From: Juglans regia
Lineage: Eukaryota; Streptophyta; Magnoliopsida; Fagales; Juglandaceae
Direction of reading: 5' to 3'
Assembly (NCBI RefSeq): GCF_001411555.2
Contig: NC_049915.1
Location: 20,245,424 to 20,309,423 of the forward strand
DNA length: 64,000 nt
The position numbers and the translations under genes were made by a program. Position 1 is the stretch's first letter. Each line of letters begins with the position of its first letter. The notes under the pieces were generated by a model that saw only the letters and a list, made by a program, of their open reading frames with translations, was not told the DNA's origin and did no database searches. This document shows positions 21,813-34,408 of this stretch, piece by piece.

Positions 21813-22106
21813 TTATGCACCACTAGCCAAGAAGTGTGTGACCGTTAAGAAAGTCAATTGGTCACAAGGCAGAACAATGCTTCTCTGGCTATTAAACCCG
21901 TACTCATCAGCAGCTTTCTGCAACAGTTGCTGGAAAATGGGATGCTTCAAGAAAGAGAGCGGAATGACAAATCTTTTCAGTTCTTTGCCCACGTAAACCA
22001 CGAAGTGCCCCTTTGGTGCTCTTTTCGTCCCCTCCTCGTTGTCATTTTTAGTAGCCATTTTGGCAAATACCCTACGACACTGAAATAGTGTAGACTCGAA
22101 GAGCAT
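21813..22106 (-). CDS. SAUR-family auxin-responsive protein
   Basis: Single exon of 97 codons, without introns as is usual for SAURs. The core APKGHFVVYVGKELKRFVIP (about residues 31-50) followed by LSFLKHPIFQQLLQKAADEYGF, then IVLPCDQLTF, is the Auxin_inducible domain. Family knowledge: SAUR proteins inhibit PP2C-D phosphatases and so activate plasma-membrane H+-ATPase during cell expansion; the RNAs are short-lived and auxin-induced. The first Met is at 22106; the Met at residue 17 (22058) is an alternative start that would give the 81-residue size common in the family. A (TA)n tract lies 35 bp upstream. TGTCTG motifs (minus strand, about 22463-22473) are weak auxin-element candidates. No partner gene is nearby. 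Confidence 0.92.
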   Translation of the reverse strand: MLFESTLFQCRRVFAKMATKNDNEEGTKRAPKGHFVVYVGKELKRFVIPLSFLKHPIFQQLLQKAADEYGFNSQRSIVLPCDQLTFLTVTHFLASGA

Positions 22107-22140
22107 CTGATGAGTGAGTGTACATAAAATGCTTCATCTT

Positions 22141-22171
22141 CTATATATCTATATATATATATATATATATA
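22141..22171. repeat. TA microsatellite upstream of the SAUR gene
   Basis: Mostly (TA)n, 35 bp from the first SAUR ATG, in its 5'UTR or promoter. Confidence 0.95.
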
Positions 22172-22668
22172 GAAGACCAAGTGTTGTCCATTTCAACATA
22201 GACGAAACAGCAACTCGTGTTGGCTTTACATATTATAATATGTGGGACGAGACTCGAGAGGGAGGGGGGCCGGGGGGAAGAGAAATGATTATCAGTGTGT
22301 TCTTAATTTTTGCACTCCGATGAGAAGAAAAAAGAAGGCTTTAAATAGTATCACTTACGTACGTCGCTATAAATCATGTGCATGTGTAAGAAGGGAACTG
22401 ATCGGGTAGCTAGCTGCACATGGGATAAGCTCTAGCTAACAACACGATCGAGCTCCACACCACAGACAGACATTACTATTCCTAATTCACAGGTAGATCG
22501 ATACAGATCAGAAACGTGTTTTACGTGCAGTGAATCTAATTATGAAGAAAAACAAATCCACTTGGCCGGGTACTGCAAAACTAACCCAAGTAAATTAAAG
22601 AAAATCATACAAGCACACGCATTAATAATTGCCAGTACTTCAGTTAATTTAAGTTCCATTAGTAATTG

Positions 22669-22670
<2 letters not shown>

Positions 22671-22702
<32 letters not shown>
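22671..22702. repeat. TA microsatellite
   Basis: (TA)15 or so in intergenic sequence. Confidence 0.95.
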
Positions 22703-22705
<3 letters not shown>

Positions 22706-23154
22706 CATGTACTGCACCATATATAATTATATATCATTGCATATGTGGCTACTAGGAGGTATAATGCCGACTCAGTTCAACCTGTGCTCTATTAAAAAAA
22801 AAAAAAGGTTCAACCTCATGTGCTCCGCCGAATTCCAAGGTGTACGTGAGATGTAATTCATGTTGAAATTCATCCGGCCGATCGAGGATCATATGGAATT
22901 CATGTTGAAATTCAAGACGCGTGGATCCAATACTTGGTTCTCAATGCAGCATGTGGAGCAAATTAAAGCATTGCACATGATGAATAAGATATCCAAGTTT
23001 TTCGAATAGACCTGACTATGGATCAGTAGTCAGTAGTACGTCCGTACTTCATTGGGTCTATCCATCCGATCAACCAATGACTACTATCAAACATTCAAAC
23101 CTATCCTCAATCACCATAGTACATTAGCTTGATTATTGATCTCTGGATACCATA
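22703..23154. other. Intergenic, one short direct repeat
   Basis: The 16-mer ttcatgttgaaattca occurs twice about 40 bp apart (22859 and 22900). Nothing else is recognised. Confidence 0.6.
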
Positions 23155-23447
23155 ACGAGACAAGAAGTGATGCAGAGCATCAGACGTTTGTGAAAAGGCC
23201 TTAGAGAAAATGACAGTGAATGAAAATGCTCCGTATATTTCATATATTCCAAGGTACTGCTGATTACAATATTTATAGACATTTCAACCACAACAGAATT
23301 CCACAATTACAATGCCAGCGCATACTTTCTGTTGCAACAATACAATTCTAGATGATTCTATTTTATTTTCTTGGAATATTCTCTTATTCTTCTAGAGTAT
23401 GTGCTGAGGTCTGTAACTGCATGGCCGTTATTGTTGCTGCCTTAACA
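23155..23447 (-). repeat. 3' LTR of the copia element
   Basis: About 290 bp, starting TGTTAAGGCAGC. The first 115 bp are near-identical to 27804-27690. The far end is uncertain: TGGTATCCAGAGATC just beyond it (minus strand, 23155 region) resembles a tRNA-Met primer-binding site, which belongs after a 5' LTR, not a 3' LTR. Confidence 0.65.
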
Positions 23448-26400
23448 TCCCTCCGCGATGCAAGCGGCACTACAGTGACAGTGAGATTGGATCGAAGAGT
23501 GGCAAACCGTGCTGCTGATAGAGGCTTAGTCATGATATTAGCAATTTGTTCTTTGCTTGAGATGAATGAAACTTGTAGTGATTTTGTAGCAACCCTCTCT
23601 CGAACAAAATGATAGTCGAGATCGACATGCTTAGTCCAAGAATGCAACACCGGGTTAAATGACAAATAAGTCGCACTAATATTGTCACACCATAGTGTAG
23701 GAGGAGCATTAAGAGAAATACCCAGTTCACTTAATAAACACTACATCCAAAGAAGCTCACAAGTGGTGTTAGCCACATATTTATATTCAGCTTCTGTGGA
23801 TGAACGTGCAATAGTTGGTTGTTTCTTAGATCCCCATGAAATTAGATGAGCACCAAAATAGACACAATATCCACTCGTGGATTTACGATCATCAGGGCAC
23901 CTAACCCAATTAACATTAGAAAAGGCAGATAAATTGAAGGATGACTTGGGTGAAAAATATAAACCAAGATGCAGAGTACGATTAAGATAGCACAGAATCT
24001 GCTTAACGGTCTGCCAATGAGGAATACGAGGACTGTGCATATACTGGCAAACACGATTAACCACAAAAGATATGTTGGGTCTAGTGAATGCTAAATATTG
24101 GAGACTACCGACAACACTACGATACCATTGTGGGTCATCAAATGCACAACCATCAAATGTAGTGAGTTTCTCAAAAGTGGACATTGGTGTGGACATTGCC
24201 TTGGAATTGTGCATATTTGTACGTTGCAATAAATCAGAAATATACTTGTACTAAGATAGAAACAAACAAGAATTGGTATGAGTAAGTTCAATGCCTAAAA
24301 AAAAAAAAAATTGTAAAGACCCTAAATCCTTGACTGGAAAATGAGTACTAAGTGCTTTAATGACATCAGTAATAAGAGTGGAATCTGAACCTGTCACTAT
24401 TATATCATCTACTTACACAAGGATAAAAATACTAGCAATGGCAATACATAGAATAAACAAAGAGGAATCTGAAATCAAGCATGTAAAACCTAAGGAAACC
24501 AGCCTATCACTTAATTTCGCAAACCAAGCCCTAGGGGCTTGTTTTAATCCATAAATGGATTTTTTAAACTTTTAGACATATGTAGGCAGATAAGGATTTA
24601 CAAACTCGGGAGGCTATTTCATGTAGACTTCTTCCTCAAGGTCCACGTGCAGAAAAGCATTCTGTATGTCAAGCTAGTGCAAAGGCCAATTAGATGAAAC
24701 AACAAGTAAAAGTAAAGTGCGAATGGTTACTGGTTTCACCACTAGACTGAATGTCTCAGTGTAATCCAGTCTGAGTTGTTGATGGAACCCTTGAGCAACA
24801 AGGCGAGCCTTGCGACGCTCAAGGGAACCATCTACACGCTATTTGCTCTTGAGTATCCATTTGGATCCAAGAAGATTGTAAGATGGAGAGGGCGAGACCA
24901 GGTCTCATGTGTGGTTTCGGAAAAGGGCATCAAACTCAGAATTCATGACAACTCGCCACTCTTCGTATTTTGATGCTTCGAAAAAGGAACATGGTTCTTT
25001 TAGTACAGAGGATGACGAAGATGTTTCTGTGAGGGAGTTGGAAATTTTGGACGAAGGCCAAGAAATGGTGCCATCATTGAGATGCTTTGGACACTGAATA
25101 TTGGACTTTGAACGGGTAACCATCGGGTGATGCGATGGTTGAGTGATTAGAGGTGATGGAGGTAAGGAAGGGGCTGGAGTGGAATTGGGGGGAGAATCAG
25201 TGTGTGCGGCAGGAGCAAAAAGAGAAGAACAAACCCTAGAGAATGATTCGAGAGGTGAGGATGAATGAAGAGAAGATGGGCTAGAGATAGTGTGAGGGTT
25301 GGTCGAAGGAGACCTATGAGGGATGGGCTCCAAAGGACTTAGTGAAGAAGCTGGGCCCAAGAATTCTAAGAGTTGAGGAATAGGAGGCCCAGTAGACAAA
25401 AAACTAGGAGAGGGAGTAATAGGAAGAGTAACGGACTCAGATTGAGATTTAAAGGGAAAAACAGTTTCATCAATTGTAACATCTCTCGATATATAAGTTC
25501 TGCCTGAAGGGATAGGCATACATAGATAGCCTTTATGATCTGGGCTATAGCCCATAAAAACACAGGGTTGTGAACGGTAATCCATTTTATGTTTGTTAAA
25601 GGGACGCAAGTTGGGCCAGCATAAAGACCCAAAAACTCTAAGAAAATGATAATCAGGAGTTTGGCCCATTAACATTTTAAAAAGACATTTATCTTGTAAT
25701 AATGGTGTGGGCATTCAGTTTATGAGGTGTGTGGCAGTAAGGAAGGCCTCGACCCAATACTTTTGAGGAACCGATGCATGGGATAAAAATGAGAGGCCTG
25801 TCTCAACAATATGACGATGACGACGTTCAATACTCCCATTTTGTTGATGGGAGTATGGACATGTAATACGGTGAGAAATCCCTTGTGATTTGAAAATGGA
25901 TTGAAGTGGACAAAACTCCCCACCCCAATCAGACTGAACAAAAATGACGTTGGTGGAAAAAGTATTGTGAATAAATCGAAGAAATACAATGATAAGAGAT
26001 GTAACATTTGATTTTGACTGCATAGGAAATAACCATAGAAATTTTGAGTAGTCGTCTACAGTAGACAAATAAAAACATGAACTATTGGAAGAAAGTAGGG
26101 GAGCTGGGCCCCATACATCTAAAAACAACAATTGAAATGGGCTTGTGGACCAAGATGAGGTAGTTGGATGTGGAAGGGAGTGAGCTTTTGCTTGAGCACA
26201 GGCAGGGCAAGGAAGAAGTTTGGCAGAGGAGTTGAGAGGCAGCTGAAACCGTTGGAGGATGAGCTCGGTGGTGCGAAATGATGGGTGCTCCAACCGTGAG
26301 TGCCAAAGTTGGGCAGAAGTGTGGGTTCCAATGAAAGCTTAAGGAGTGGTGGTGGACGGTGGCAATAAGGATGTCTGCAAGGCATACATATTGTTTTCAA

Positions 26401-27681
26401 CGAGACCCTCAAGCAGAATCTCCTGAGAGCTTTAATCCTTCACAAGAAAAAAATTAGAGTGAAATTCAAAAAAGACACGATTATCTTGATAGAATTTACG
26501 AACTAAAAGAAAATTTTTAGAAATTGCTGGAACATGAAGAAGATTATTTAAGGAGAAATTGCCAGAAGAAGTGGTCATTTGAGCTGAACCAATGTTGTGA
26601 ATGGGCAAGGATGAGCCATCGCCAATCTGACATGAACAGGTCCCTGATACTACATTGATCCCTGGTTGAGATTATGAATATCAGGTGTGAAATGATGAGT
26701 TGCGGCTGTGTCGAGAAACCATGTATTGCGAGGAGTTGTGTTGATAGGTAGGGATGTGAGATTTGTCGTAAGGGATGGAGGAGGGGGTGCTTGATAAGTC
26801 TGGTCAAAACGATAGTAGCAGTTTATGGCAGAGTGCCCAGGTTTATTGCAAACCTGACAAACAGGACGTGAAGAAAAGGATGAGTTTGGAGCATAGCCAC
26901 GAGGTCCAGTAGAGTGACCTCGCCAACCAGAGCGACCACGTCGTCCTCCCCGAGCTGAGAAAGGGGCACGACCAACAGTAGGAAAATTAAGAGCAGATGG
27001 GCAAGTGATGGTAGTGTTGGCAGAGAGGTTGGTGCCTATGAGAAGAGATTGATTTTGATGATTGAGGCAAGACTCATGATTCAATAAGAAACTGTAAATT
27101 TGATGAGTAGTGATTGGATTTGGATGTGTAGTAAGCAAAGTGACTATAGACTCATATTTAGTACCCAACCCAACAAGTAAATATATAGAAAACTCAGAAT
27201 CGAAGAGAGTGCAACCAGCAGCTCCAAGTGAAGAAGCAAGTGATTTTGCTTCATTGAAATACTCAGAAATTGATTCAGACCCTTTCTTAAGGGTTGCTAA
27301 CTGGTACTAAGTATGAGCAACGTGAGCATTGGATTTGGTAGAAAATAAATTCTAAAGAGTAGTCCAAACAGCACATGAGGTTGTACAGTCAAGGACTTGA
27401 GCCAATGTGTTTTCGGAAAGAGAAGAGTTGATAGTGGAAATGAGTAATTGATCTTGCTGAAGCCAACGTGTGTGATCTAGATTGGGTTTATTTTCAAGCA
27501 TATGAGGAGGGGAGGGTAGGGATCCATCCACAAAACCAAGAAGATGATGACCTTTTAAAAATGGCACAATCTGTGCCTTCCAAAGTAGATAATTGTCAAT
27601 TGTTAATTTGACTGTGACGAAATGAGGAGTTGAGTGTATGATGGAAGAAATGACTGTGGAAGGAGATTCAGAAGTAGCCAT
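23448..27681 (-). pseudogene. Copia gag-pol polyprotein relic
   Basis: Starts MATSESPSTV (27681), then the gag dimer region (LTIDNYLLWKAQIVPFLKGH), the zinc knuckle CQVCNKPGHSAINC (about 26855), the protease WFLDTAATHH, integrase with HSR..H and CPAC, a DDE set in LFLDVWGP, VQSDWGGEF and QQNGSIERRH, a Ser/Pro-rich spacer, RT and RNase H (RSSTEAEYK). In RT the YVDD box reads stop-VDDIIVTG because the Tyr codon is TAA (24415-24413). An A14 run (about 24297) and CGA-to-TGA or CAG-to-TAG type stops add further breaks. Some parts remain open for 170-270 codons, so decay is moderate. The extreme C terminus runs into the LTR. Confidence 0.85.
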
Positions 27682-27804
27682 ACTTTTTGTTAAAACAATA
27701 CAATTCTAGATGATTCTATTTTATTCTTTTGGAATATTTTCTTATTCTTCTAGAGTATTTGCTGAGGTCTGTAACTGCATGGTAAATATTGATACTGCCT
27801 TAAC
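27682..27804 (-). repeat. Truncated 5' LTR of the copia element
   Basis: Starts TGTTAAGGCAGTATC and follows the 3' LTR to TTGTATTGTT, then passes through AACAAAAAGTATGG straight into gag. The U3 TATA box, R, U5 and the primer-binding site are all missing. Confidence 0.75.
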
Positions 27805-28051
27805 AAAGGATAAGGTTTTATTTATTTTTAAATGATAATATTGTTTTTTTATTTGGTATATTCTTTGAGTTATTGGTGTCACATGCATGGAATCATAAAC
27901 GGCCCCTTAAATGATTATAATGAATTAGAAGTTAAGCAAAGTTTGGTATATTATTTGAATTTTTTTGTCCCTTTCATCACTTGAGCAAAGTTTTATAAAG
28001 AGGCATCAAATATTAAAAAAAAAAAAAATGTTACTCTACCAAAATCTAAAA
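27805..28051. other. Short host gap between copia and L1-C
   Basis: AT-rich sequence with an A15 run at about 28016; nothing else recognised. Confidence 0.6.
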
Positions 28052-28328
28052 AATATGTAAATCCAGTTTTTTTTTTCTTCTTCTTGATCTTCTGAATGAA
28101 GTAGACTTCATTAATAAGCAAGGTCTTAATACAATAAGCAAATATTACTACTAATCTATTTAGTGTTCAACTACATCCGGTGGATCCTTACCAATATGAA
28201 AATCTAATAGACATTGTGGGATTTTGAGTAAGGGTATGCTTCTAGTTACATTGTTGGATGCTCCCCATTGCGCGATGGCATGCACACATTGATTCTGAGA
28301 ACAATGCATTTTAACCGCCTTCCATTTT

Positions 28329-31300
28329 TCAAATTTTTTTAGCGTTAATCTTGTCTCTTATTATACCTTTTGAAAGCCACTCTTGGTTTCCTTCTAGGTC
28401 CTTTAAAGCTGATATGGTTCTCTGAAAGTCTCCTTTCACTATGATATTCTTTATATGTTTGGATTGAGCTTCATGTACTCCTATGAACGCTGTCATAGCT
28501 TCTCCTTGATTTGGATTGCAGCTCCCTGATTGCTTAGCTATTATGAATACAATATCACCAATGTGTAATCTGCATATGGCAGTAAATGTGCTACCATTTT
28601 GTCTAACTGCTACATCAAATGTAATTGAAAAAGTTTCTGGAGGAGGAGGGGACCAACTGTTGTTGCTATGCAATTCTTTCCATTCCCAAGCATTGCAATG
28701 ATCCATGTATGAATGTTGACTCTTGTAGCAAATTGATCTATCGATAGGATTTGAAAGTCATGGACAATCTGATTTTTGTAAAACCACAAATTATCCATTG
28801 CAATCACCGCATAGGGTTGAAATTTGTGGATATCAGATTCCAAAATTTGGATTTTATCCCGAGGATCTAAAATGCACAAGATTCAATTGTTGATGTCCTG
28901 CCTACCAATGGAAGAGACGTTAAAAGGCTGTGGTGATTGTCTCCAAAGAATTGTGGAATATGAGCATTCTGAGAAAAGATGAGAGATAGTTTCTTTTGTA
29001 GAATTACAAATTGGACATATAACTTGATCCTCATTAAGGGAAATACAGCTTTTTAGTAAGGATCTTATTAGAAGAATATTGTTGAATACTTTCCACAAGA
29101 ATAATTTAAGCCTGTCTTGGATCTTTAAAGACCACATTTTTCTCCAGATTGAGGTAAGTTGTGGTTGGGTGGTTCCACTGTTCTGAATTACTAAGGCAGA
29201 GTATGAAAATTTAATTGAGAATTTTTCCGAAGAGTGATGAATCCACCTGAGACTATCTCTTATATTATGAAAGTGAAGCTGAGCAAGAGAAATTTTTTCA
29301 ATTTCGTTGGTAGTGTCCTAGGAGAAAAGAGATTGTAGGAGGATGGTGTTTCATCTTCTAGGCTCCTCAAGAACTAGTTTAGAAACTCTCATTTGTGGAT
29401 CTTGAGTTATAAGAGGTGATGATGGATTTGGAATTGGAGGGGAAAGAGTAGGAATCCAAGGATCAATCCAGACTTTGGTGTTGACTCCATTATTAATCTG
29501 CATGCATAAACTAGAGGCTAGAAAGTGTCTTTGTTTTAGTAGTCCTTTCTAGAATGTTGTGTCAGTTGGTTTGGCAGAGATGGTCAGTCAGGATACTTGT
29601 TTCACATATTTTTCAGCGATGAGAGTCTTCCACAAACTGGTGTTATTGCTAAGAAGGTTCCACCCTATCTTACAAAGCAAAGCTTTATTAAAATGAAAAG
29701 TTTGTCTCATTCCAAGACCTCCCATGGAATTGAGTTTGTAGATGGATTTCCAAGATTTAGGAGTGAAATTATGGATTTTTTTTTAAGTCAAAACACCACT
29801 AGAATTTCATGAAAGATTGATCAATTTTCTTTGAGATGTTCTTTGGAATCATAATACTAGACATCAAGTAAGTTGGGACGGAACTAGCAACAAATTTGAT
29901 CAGGGTTGTTCTGCCAGCTTGGGATAAGAGTTTCTTTTTCCAACCAAAAAGTTCCTTTTGGATTTTCTCAAGAATGTCATTGAAATTGTTTCTATTTGGT
30001 TTTTCAAAGCTGAAGGGAAGACCAATATATTTGATTCTGTATGAGGAGGCTTTGAAACTCAGTATTTCTTTGATAGATCTAATAATTGAGTTGGAAGAAT
30101 TTCTACTGAATTGGATGAAAGATTTATCTATATTGGTCTTTTGTCCAGACCATGAAGAGTACTTATCAAGACACCTGAGAAATGAGTTTGCATTGCTGAT
30201 AGTTGCATTTTCAAAGAGAATCAATTCACCAGAAAAAAGAAGGTGGGTGATGAATGGTCTATTTTTGCTGATATTAATACCATGAATATTGCCCATTTTC
30301 CTCTTTATTGATGAGTCTAGAGAGCACTTCACTTCCTATGATAAAGAGAAAGGGAGAAAGAAGATATCCTTGTCTTAGGCCTCTAAATGGGTTAAAACAA
30401 CCCACTAGTTCTCCATTTATAACCACTGAGAAAGAAACCGTGGTTATGCACTTCTTTATCCATTTGATTCATTTATGATTGAATCCTAAACAGTTCAAAA
30501 CAGTTGATAAGAAGTTTCATTCCATAAAATCAAAGGCATTCTCCATGTTAGTCTTAATAGCCATTAGTTTTTGTTACCCCTTTTCTTTTTGAAATGATGG
30601 AAGATCTATTGGGCTACTATTGTGTTTTCTTAAATTACTCTATTAGGGATGAAAGTCAATCGATGAGGAGAGATGAACTTGTGAAGAACATTTTTGAGTC
30701 TATTGGCTGGGATTTTTGCAATCATCTTATAACAAACATTGGAAAAAGGCTTATAGGTTTGTATTGGTGCATTGTACACGGTGATTCAATTTTTGGGATA
30801 AGAACTATGTGGGTATGATTTAACTCTTTTAGAAAATATCGATTGATGAAAAAAAAAATTATGGTCCTGGTAAAATCATCCTTCACAAAATCCCAATAGT
30901 ACTTGTAAAAGAGCTCAGTAAAGCCATCAGGGCCAAGTGATTTGGAAGAGGGTGTTTGTTTAATAGTCAAAGCACTTTCTTCATCATTAGGTATTCTACA
31001 TAGGGTCTCATTGTCATGACTGGATAACTTGTTAGGAAAAAGATTCTCAAGATCATTAGGAAAATCAGGTTTAGAGGATTTGTAAATTTTTTGAAAATGT
31101 TCCAAAAACATGCTTTGGATCCTTGAAGGGTCTTGAACCCATTGATTGGTCAGTTCTTTAAGGTAATGAATGTTGTTCCTTCTTCTTCTCATGATGGAGG
31201 TCTTATGAAAGAACTTAGTATTAAGATCCATGGTTTTGAGCCATTGCAGTCTAGATTTTTGTTTCCAAATGATCTCTTCCCTTTTGAGTTGTTCATGAGG

Positions 31301-32301
31301 CATTGTTTTATGCTATCTTCAAGGTAAAGAGAGTTATCAGAAGAATTTTGGTTTTGAACTTCAATTAATTGTTGATTTAACTTCTTAATCCTTGTTTGTA
31401 TATATCTGAAGTGATTTTTATTCCAAATTTTTTAAAGCTTTTTTTTTTTGACAGATTTTAGTTTTTTAGGGAGTACATAATCAGCAAGACTTGTTATGTT
31501 CCTTTCCCAAGCCTTTGCCATGACAATAACACTGGTAGGGTCTCTAACCCAAAATTCTTCAAACTTGAATGTTCTTGGAAGTTTCATGGAACCAATGGTA
31601 TCCAGGAGTAGGGGAGCATGGTCTGAGGAATGGATTGACAAATGAAGAATTTTAGGATTTGCAAAAAGAGTGGTCCATTTTGTGTTGGCCACTTCTCTGT
31701 CAAGTCTTTCTCTAATATGGGAGTTGTCATGCCTCTTGTTTGACCATGTAAATTTAGAACCAGAGTACTCTAGATCTGCAAGTCCATTATGGTTCATGAA
31801 AAAATTTAGGCCATTAGGTTGAAAAGAGGATGCAAAACGTTTACCTTTAATTTTTTCAGACTGATGAAGAATTGAGTTAAAGTCACCTAATCCTAAAATT
31901 GATCCAGGAAAAGTTGACACTATGTTGTTAAGCAAATCCCAGATAGCTTGTTTCTAATTGTGATGTGCAGGACAATAAACAAGGATGAGAAGCCAAGGTA
32001 TATGCACAGGATCAGAATATACCATAAAATCCATTACATTACTAGATATATACACAGGTTCCACGTCTAGTCCTGGATGCCACTTACACAAAAGTCCCCC
32101 CCTCCCCTAATTTTTCAAGGGAGGAACATGCAGATAAAGAGAAAAATCTAGCCTATTCACAACACTATTAGTCTTAATATTAGACAAAATCGTTTCCTGA
32201 AGGAAAACTAAATTAGGTTGGTGTAACCTGATCTGAGCTCTCAGGGAACGCATAGCAGAGGGTCGAGCAATCCCTTTGCAGTTCCAAAAAATTATTCTCA
32301 T
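28329..32301 (-). pseudogene. L1-C ORF2 (endonuclease, RT, zinc finger, RNase H), inactive
   Basis: MRIIFWNCKGIARPSAMRSL (32301), LVFLQET, GDFNSILHQSEKIKG, ERLDREVANTKW and SSDHAPLLL form an APE-type endonuclease. RT: KSLGPDGF, then [13 protein letters not shown] and YKPISLF. The catalytic FADD box is FSGE (LLFSGELILFENA, about 30225), so both Asp residues are gone. The zinc-finger tail is CPICNSTKETISHLFSEC. The RNase H-like end (SITFDVAVRQNG...NQGEAMTAF) stops at 28329. Open stretches of 125-193 codons alternate with stops. Confidence 0.85.
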
Positions 32302-32439
32302 ATCTGGATTGGTGGCAAATTAGGCTCAACCATCTTAGACATTTCATCATGCGAGGTTTGTATCTTGGTTGTGTCTTTTGCCCTAGCCATCTCTGCCAGT
32401 GATTCGTTGACATCACCATGCCCTTCTTTTCCACCCAAA

Positions 32440-33182
32440 GGATCTAAGATTGTGAAAGTGGGGTTTTGATTGATTATACAAGCTTGGAGATTAGCAAATC
32501 TCTTCTTCAGTGGAACCTCTACTTCTAGATGAGTGACTTCCCTCTTATTTGGGTTTGTTTGAGCTTAGGGATGGCGTTTTTGGGTGTTCACTGCTCAAGG
32601 ACTCTGGGTACAGGGATTCAATGGTTGATGGGTCTGAAGGGTTTGAGTGTTTGAGTCATCAGTCTTCTCTCCATTGAATGGTTCCTATATGTTGGTGAGG
32701 TTAAGACCAGATTTTTCTTTGAGGGTAATACATGGGCTCTGGTTACCTATTGGGCTCGAGACTGTATAAACTTGAGAATTTATATGGTCAGTCATTTCTT
32801 TGGAAGCAATGCTTGGGCTTTGGTTGACTAGTGGACCTGTGACGTTCTCAAATTGTGAAATGATCTGATGGTATACTGAAGGGCCCTTGAAAAGGGTACT
32901 GGCGTCGATTGGGTCCTGCTTATAAAAGCTTAAGGAGTCATGTCTTGAAGTATTCTGACCGAAAATTAATTCAGAGATCTCATGTTGTGGTTTCTTGAGA
33001 TTTAGGGGACAAGATTTGATAAGGAAGATGACGAGAATGGTGGGCTCAAGGCTTGAAAGATTTCTGTTAGAAAAGGATTTGGGCTATGGGCAGCAAATCG
33101 TTTGGTAGCAATTAATGAGGCAATCGGTTTACTGAAGACACACTGTTCATCTTCTTCCTTTCGTTCCTCTGTTATTTCTTCT

Positions 33183-33213
<31 letters not shown>

Positions 33214-34214
33214 CTGTGGCTCCTAGTGAACGTGCTTAAACTATTCCATTGTCTCGCATATGGAATTTCTGCCAAGATGTGAATTGCCCTGGTTATCAAA
33301 ATTGGCGTAATTTGGTCATTTTCCATGAACATTTTCTCTTTCCCTTTGTGGAGCGGATTACTTGCAAAGGCTTGAGTTTTGGGTGGCTAATCTGCGACTA
33401 GATCTCTGATGCAAACTGGCGGCAGTATGCTTCTTTGAGGCATCTAAACTTCATTTGCACGTTGATTTGATCTATATGAATCATTTCTTCTAGCCATGGG
33501 ATTTTCAGCTCTCATATATGGTCCATATTATGATATTTCGAGTAGAACAGAGTACCTATGGCAAGCTTGGGCAATGTGACCTAAATATCCACGTGCATAG
33601 CAGAAGTTTGAGAGCCTTTCATACTTGATTAGGATTTTTTTCAATTCACAGTTTGGCCTTGACAAATCAAAACCCTTTAAGAGAGGTTTTTCAATATTGA
33701 TTTCAACTTTTAGTCAAAGATACATTTTCAGTGCTACACCGAATATGGAGGCTTTGTCTATTTTAATAAGGTTGCCTAAAACCTCTCCTATTTTTTCTGC
33801 ATTTCGATTTGTGAGCATTTCCATAGGAAGACCATGGATCTGGACCTAAAACACCGAAAAATTCAACGCCACTTCTTGTATACTAAACCCTGGTGGCTAG
33901 TGTCTTAGCACCATATGGAAACCCTTAAAGTTCCATGGGCAATTGGCTAACACTCTTTCTTTGTCTTGTTGAGTTGGAAATGTAAACAAGAAAGTGATGG
34001 TGTCTATATCCTCAATTATGAAATCTGAAATAAAGCTTCAAACAACTTTGATTGTGGCATGGAACGTATAAGGTTTTGAGGATATCAGCGTACCAACTAG
34101 TGCTAGATTGGAATGATTAACTGGCCCTACCTCTGGTTTAAGCTGGAGATTACTCCATAGCAGTGCTTCAGTCTACATGATGAGCTTAACAATATCAAGT
34201 AGTTGTGATGACAT
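32440..34214 (-). pseudogene. L1-C ORF1 (DUF4283 plus zinc knuckle) relic
   Basis: Starts MSSQLLDIVKLIM then stop. It continues as a DUF4283-like region (VLANCPWNFKGFHMVL, VQIHGLPMEMLTNRNAEKIG) and a zinc-knuckle region YERLSNFCYARGYLGHIAQAC (about 33560-33630), where the second Cys of the usual CxxC is lost. A Ser/Thr/Pro-rich tail follows. Stops break it throughout. A T27 run (33187-33213) interrupts the tail. Confidence 0.7.
33187..33213. repeat. T27 homopolymer inside L1-C
   Basis: An uninterrupted T-run inside the ORF1 relic, away from the element's own tail at 28069. It may be a later microsatellite expansion or the tail of a small insertion. Confidence 0.9.
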
Positions 34215-34408
34215 GTTGGTGTTGATTGTGGGATGATTTACGCAGTCAGGATTGGGTGGTTTTTGTTGAATTTGGCGGAAGGAGTGCTGGAGATGTCTTA
34301 TGGATGGCTACTAAGAGGGAAAAAAAACTCCCACGAGAGGTAGAGAGAACTCATCCTAGAGAGAGATGAGTTGGTTCTTTTGCTGCTATTTAATATGTAA
34401 ATCCAGTT

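Larger units (their letters stand above)
23155..27804 (-). mobile_element. Degenerate Ty1-copia retrotransposon (-)
   Basis: Domain order on the minus strand is gag, CCHC, protease, integrase, RT, RNase H, which defines copia. The 3' LTR begins TGTTAAGGCAG at 23447 and has TATAAATA (23277-23270). The same first 115-125 bp are repeated before gag (27804-27682) as a cut-down 5' LTR with no primer-binding site. Stops occur between integrase halves (about 25713), in the RT box and before the end of RNase H (about 23739). The element cannot be active. Confidence 0.88.
28069..34391 (-). mobile_element. L1-C: full-length, inactive LINE of a second lineage (-), 6.3 kb
   Basis: The 17-bp duplication AATATGTAAATCCAGTT is perfect on both sides (28052-28068 and 34392-34408). 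A T-run (the A-tail on the other strand) starts at 28069. ORF1 starts near 34214 after a leader of about 180 bp. ORF2 starts at 32301 and ends in an RNase H-like domain near 28329. ORF2 differs clearly from L1-A and L1-B, which lack the RNase H. Several stops and an altered RT catalytic box show it is dead. Confidence 0.92.
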
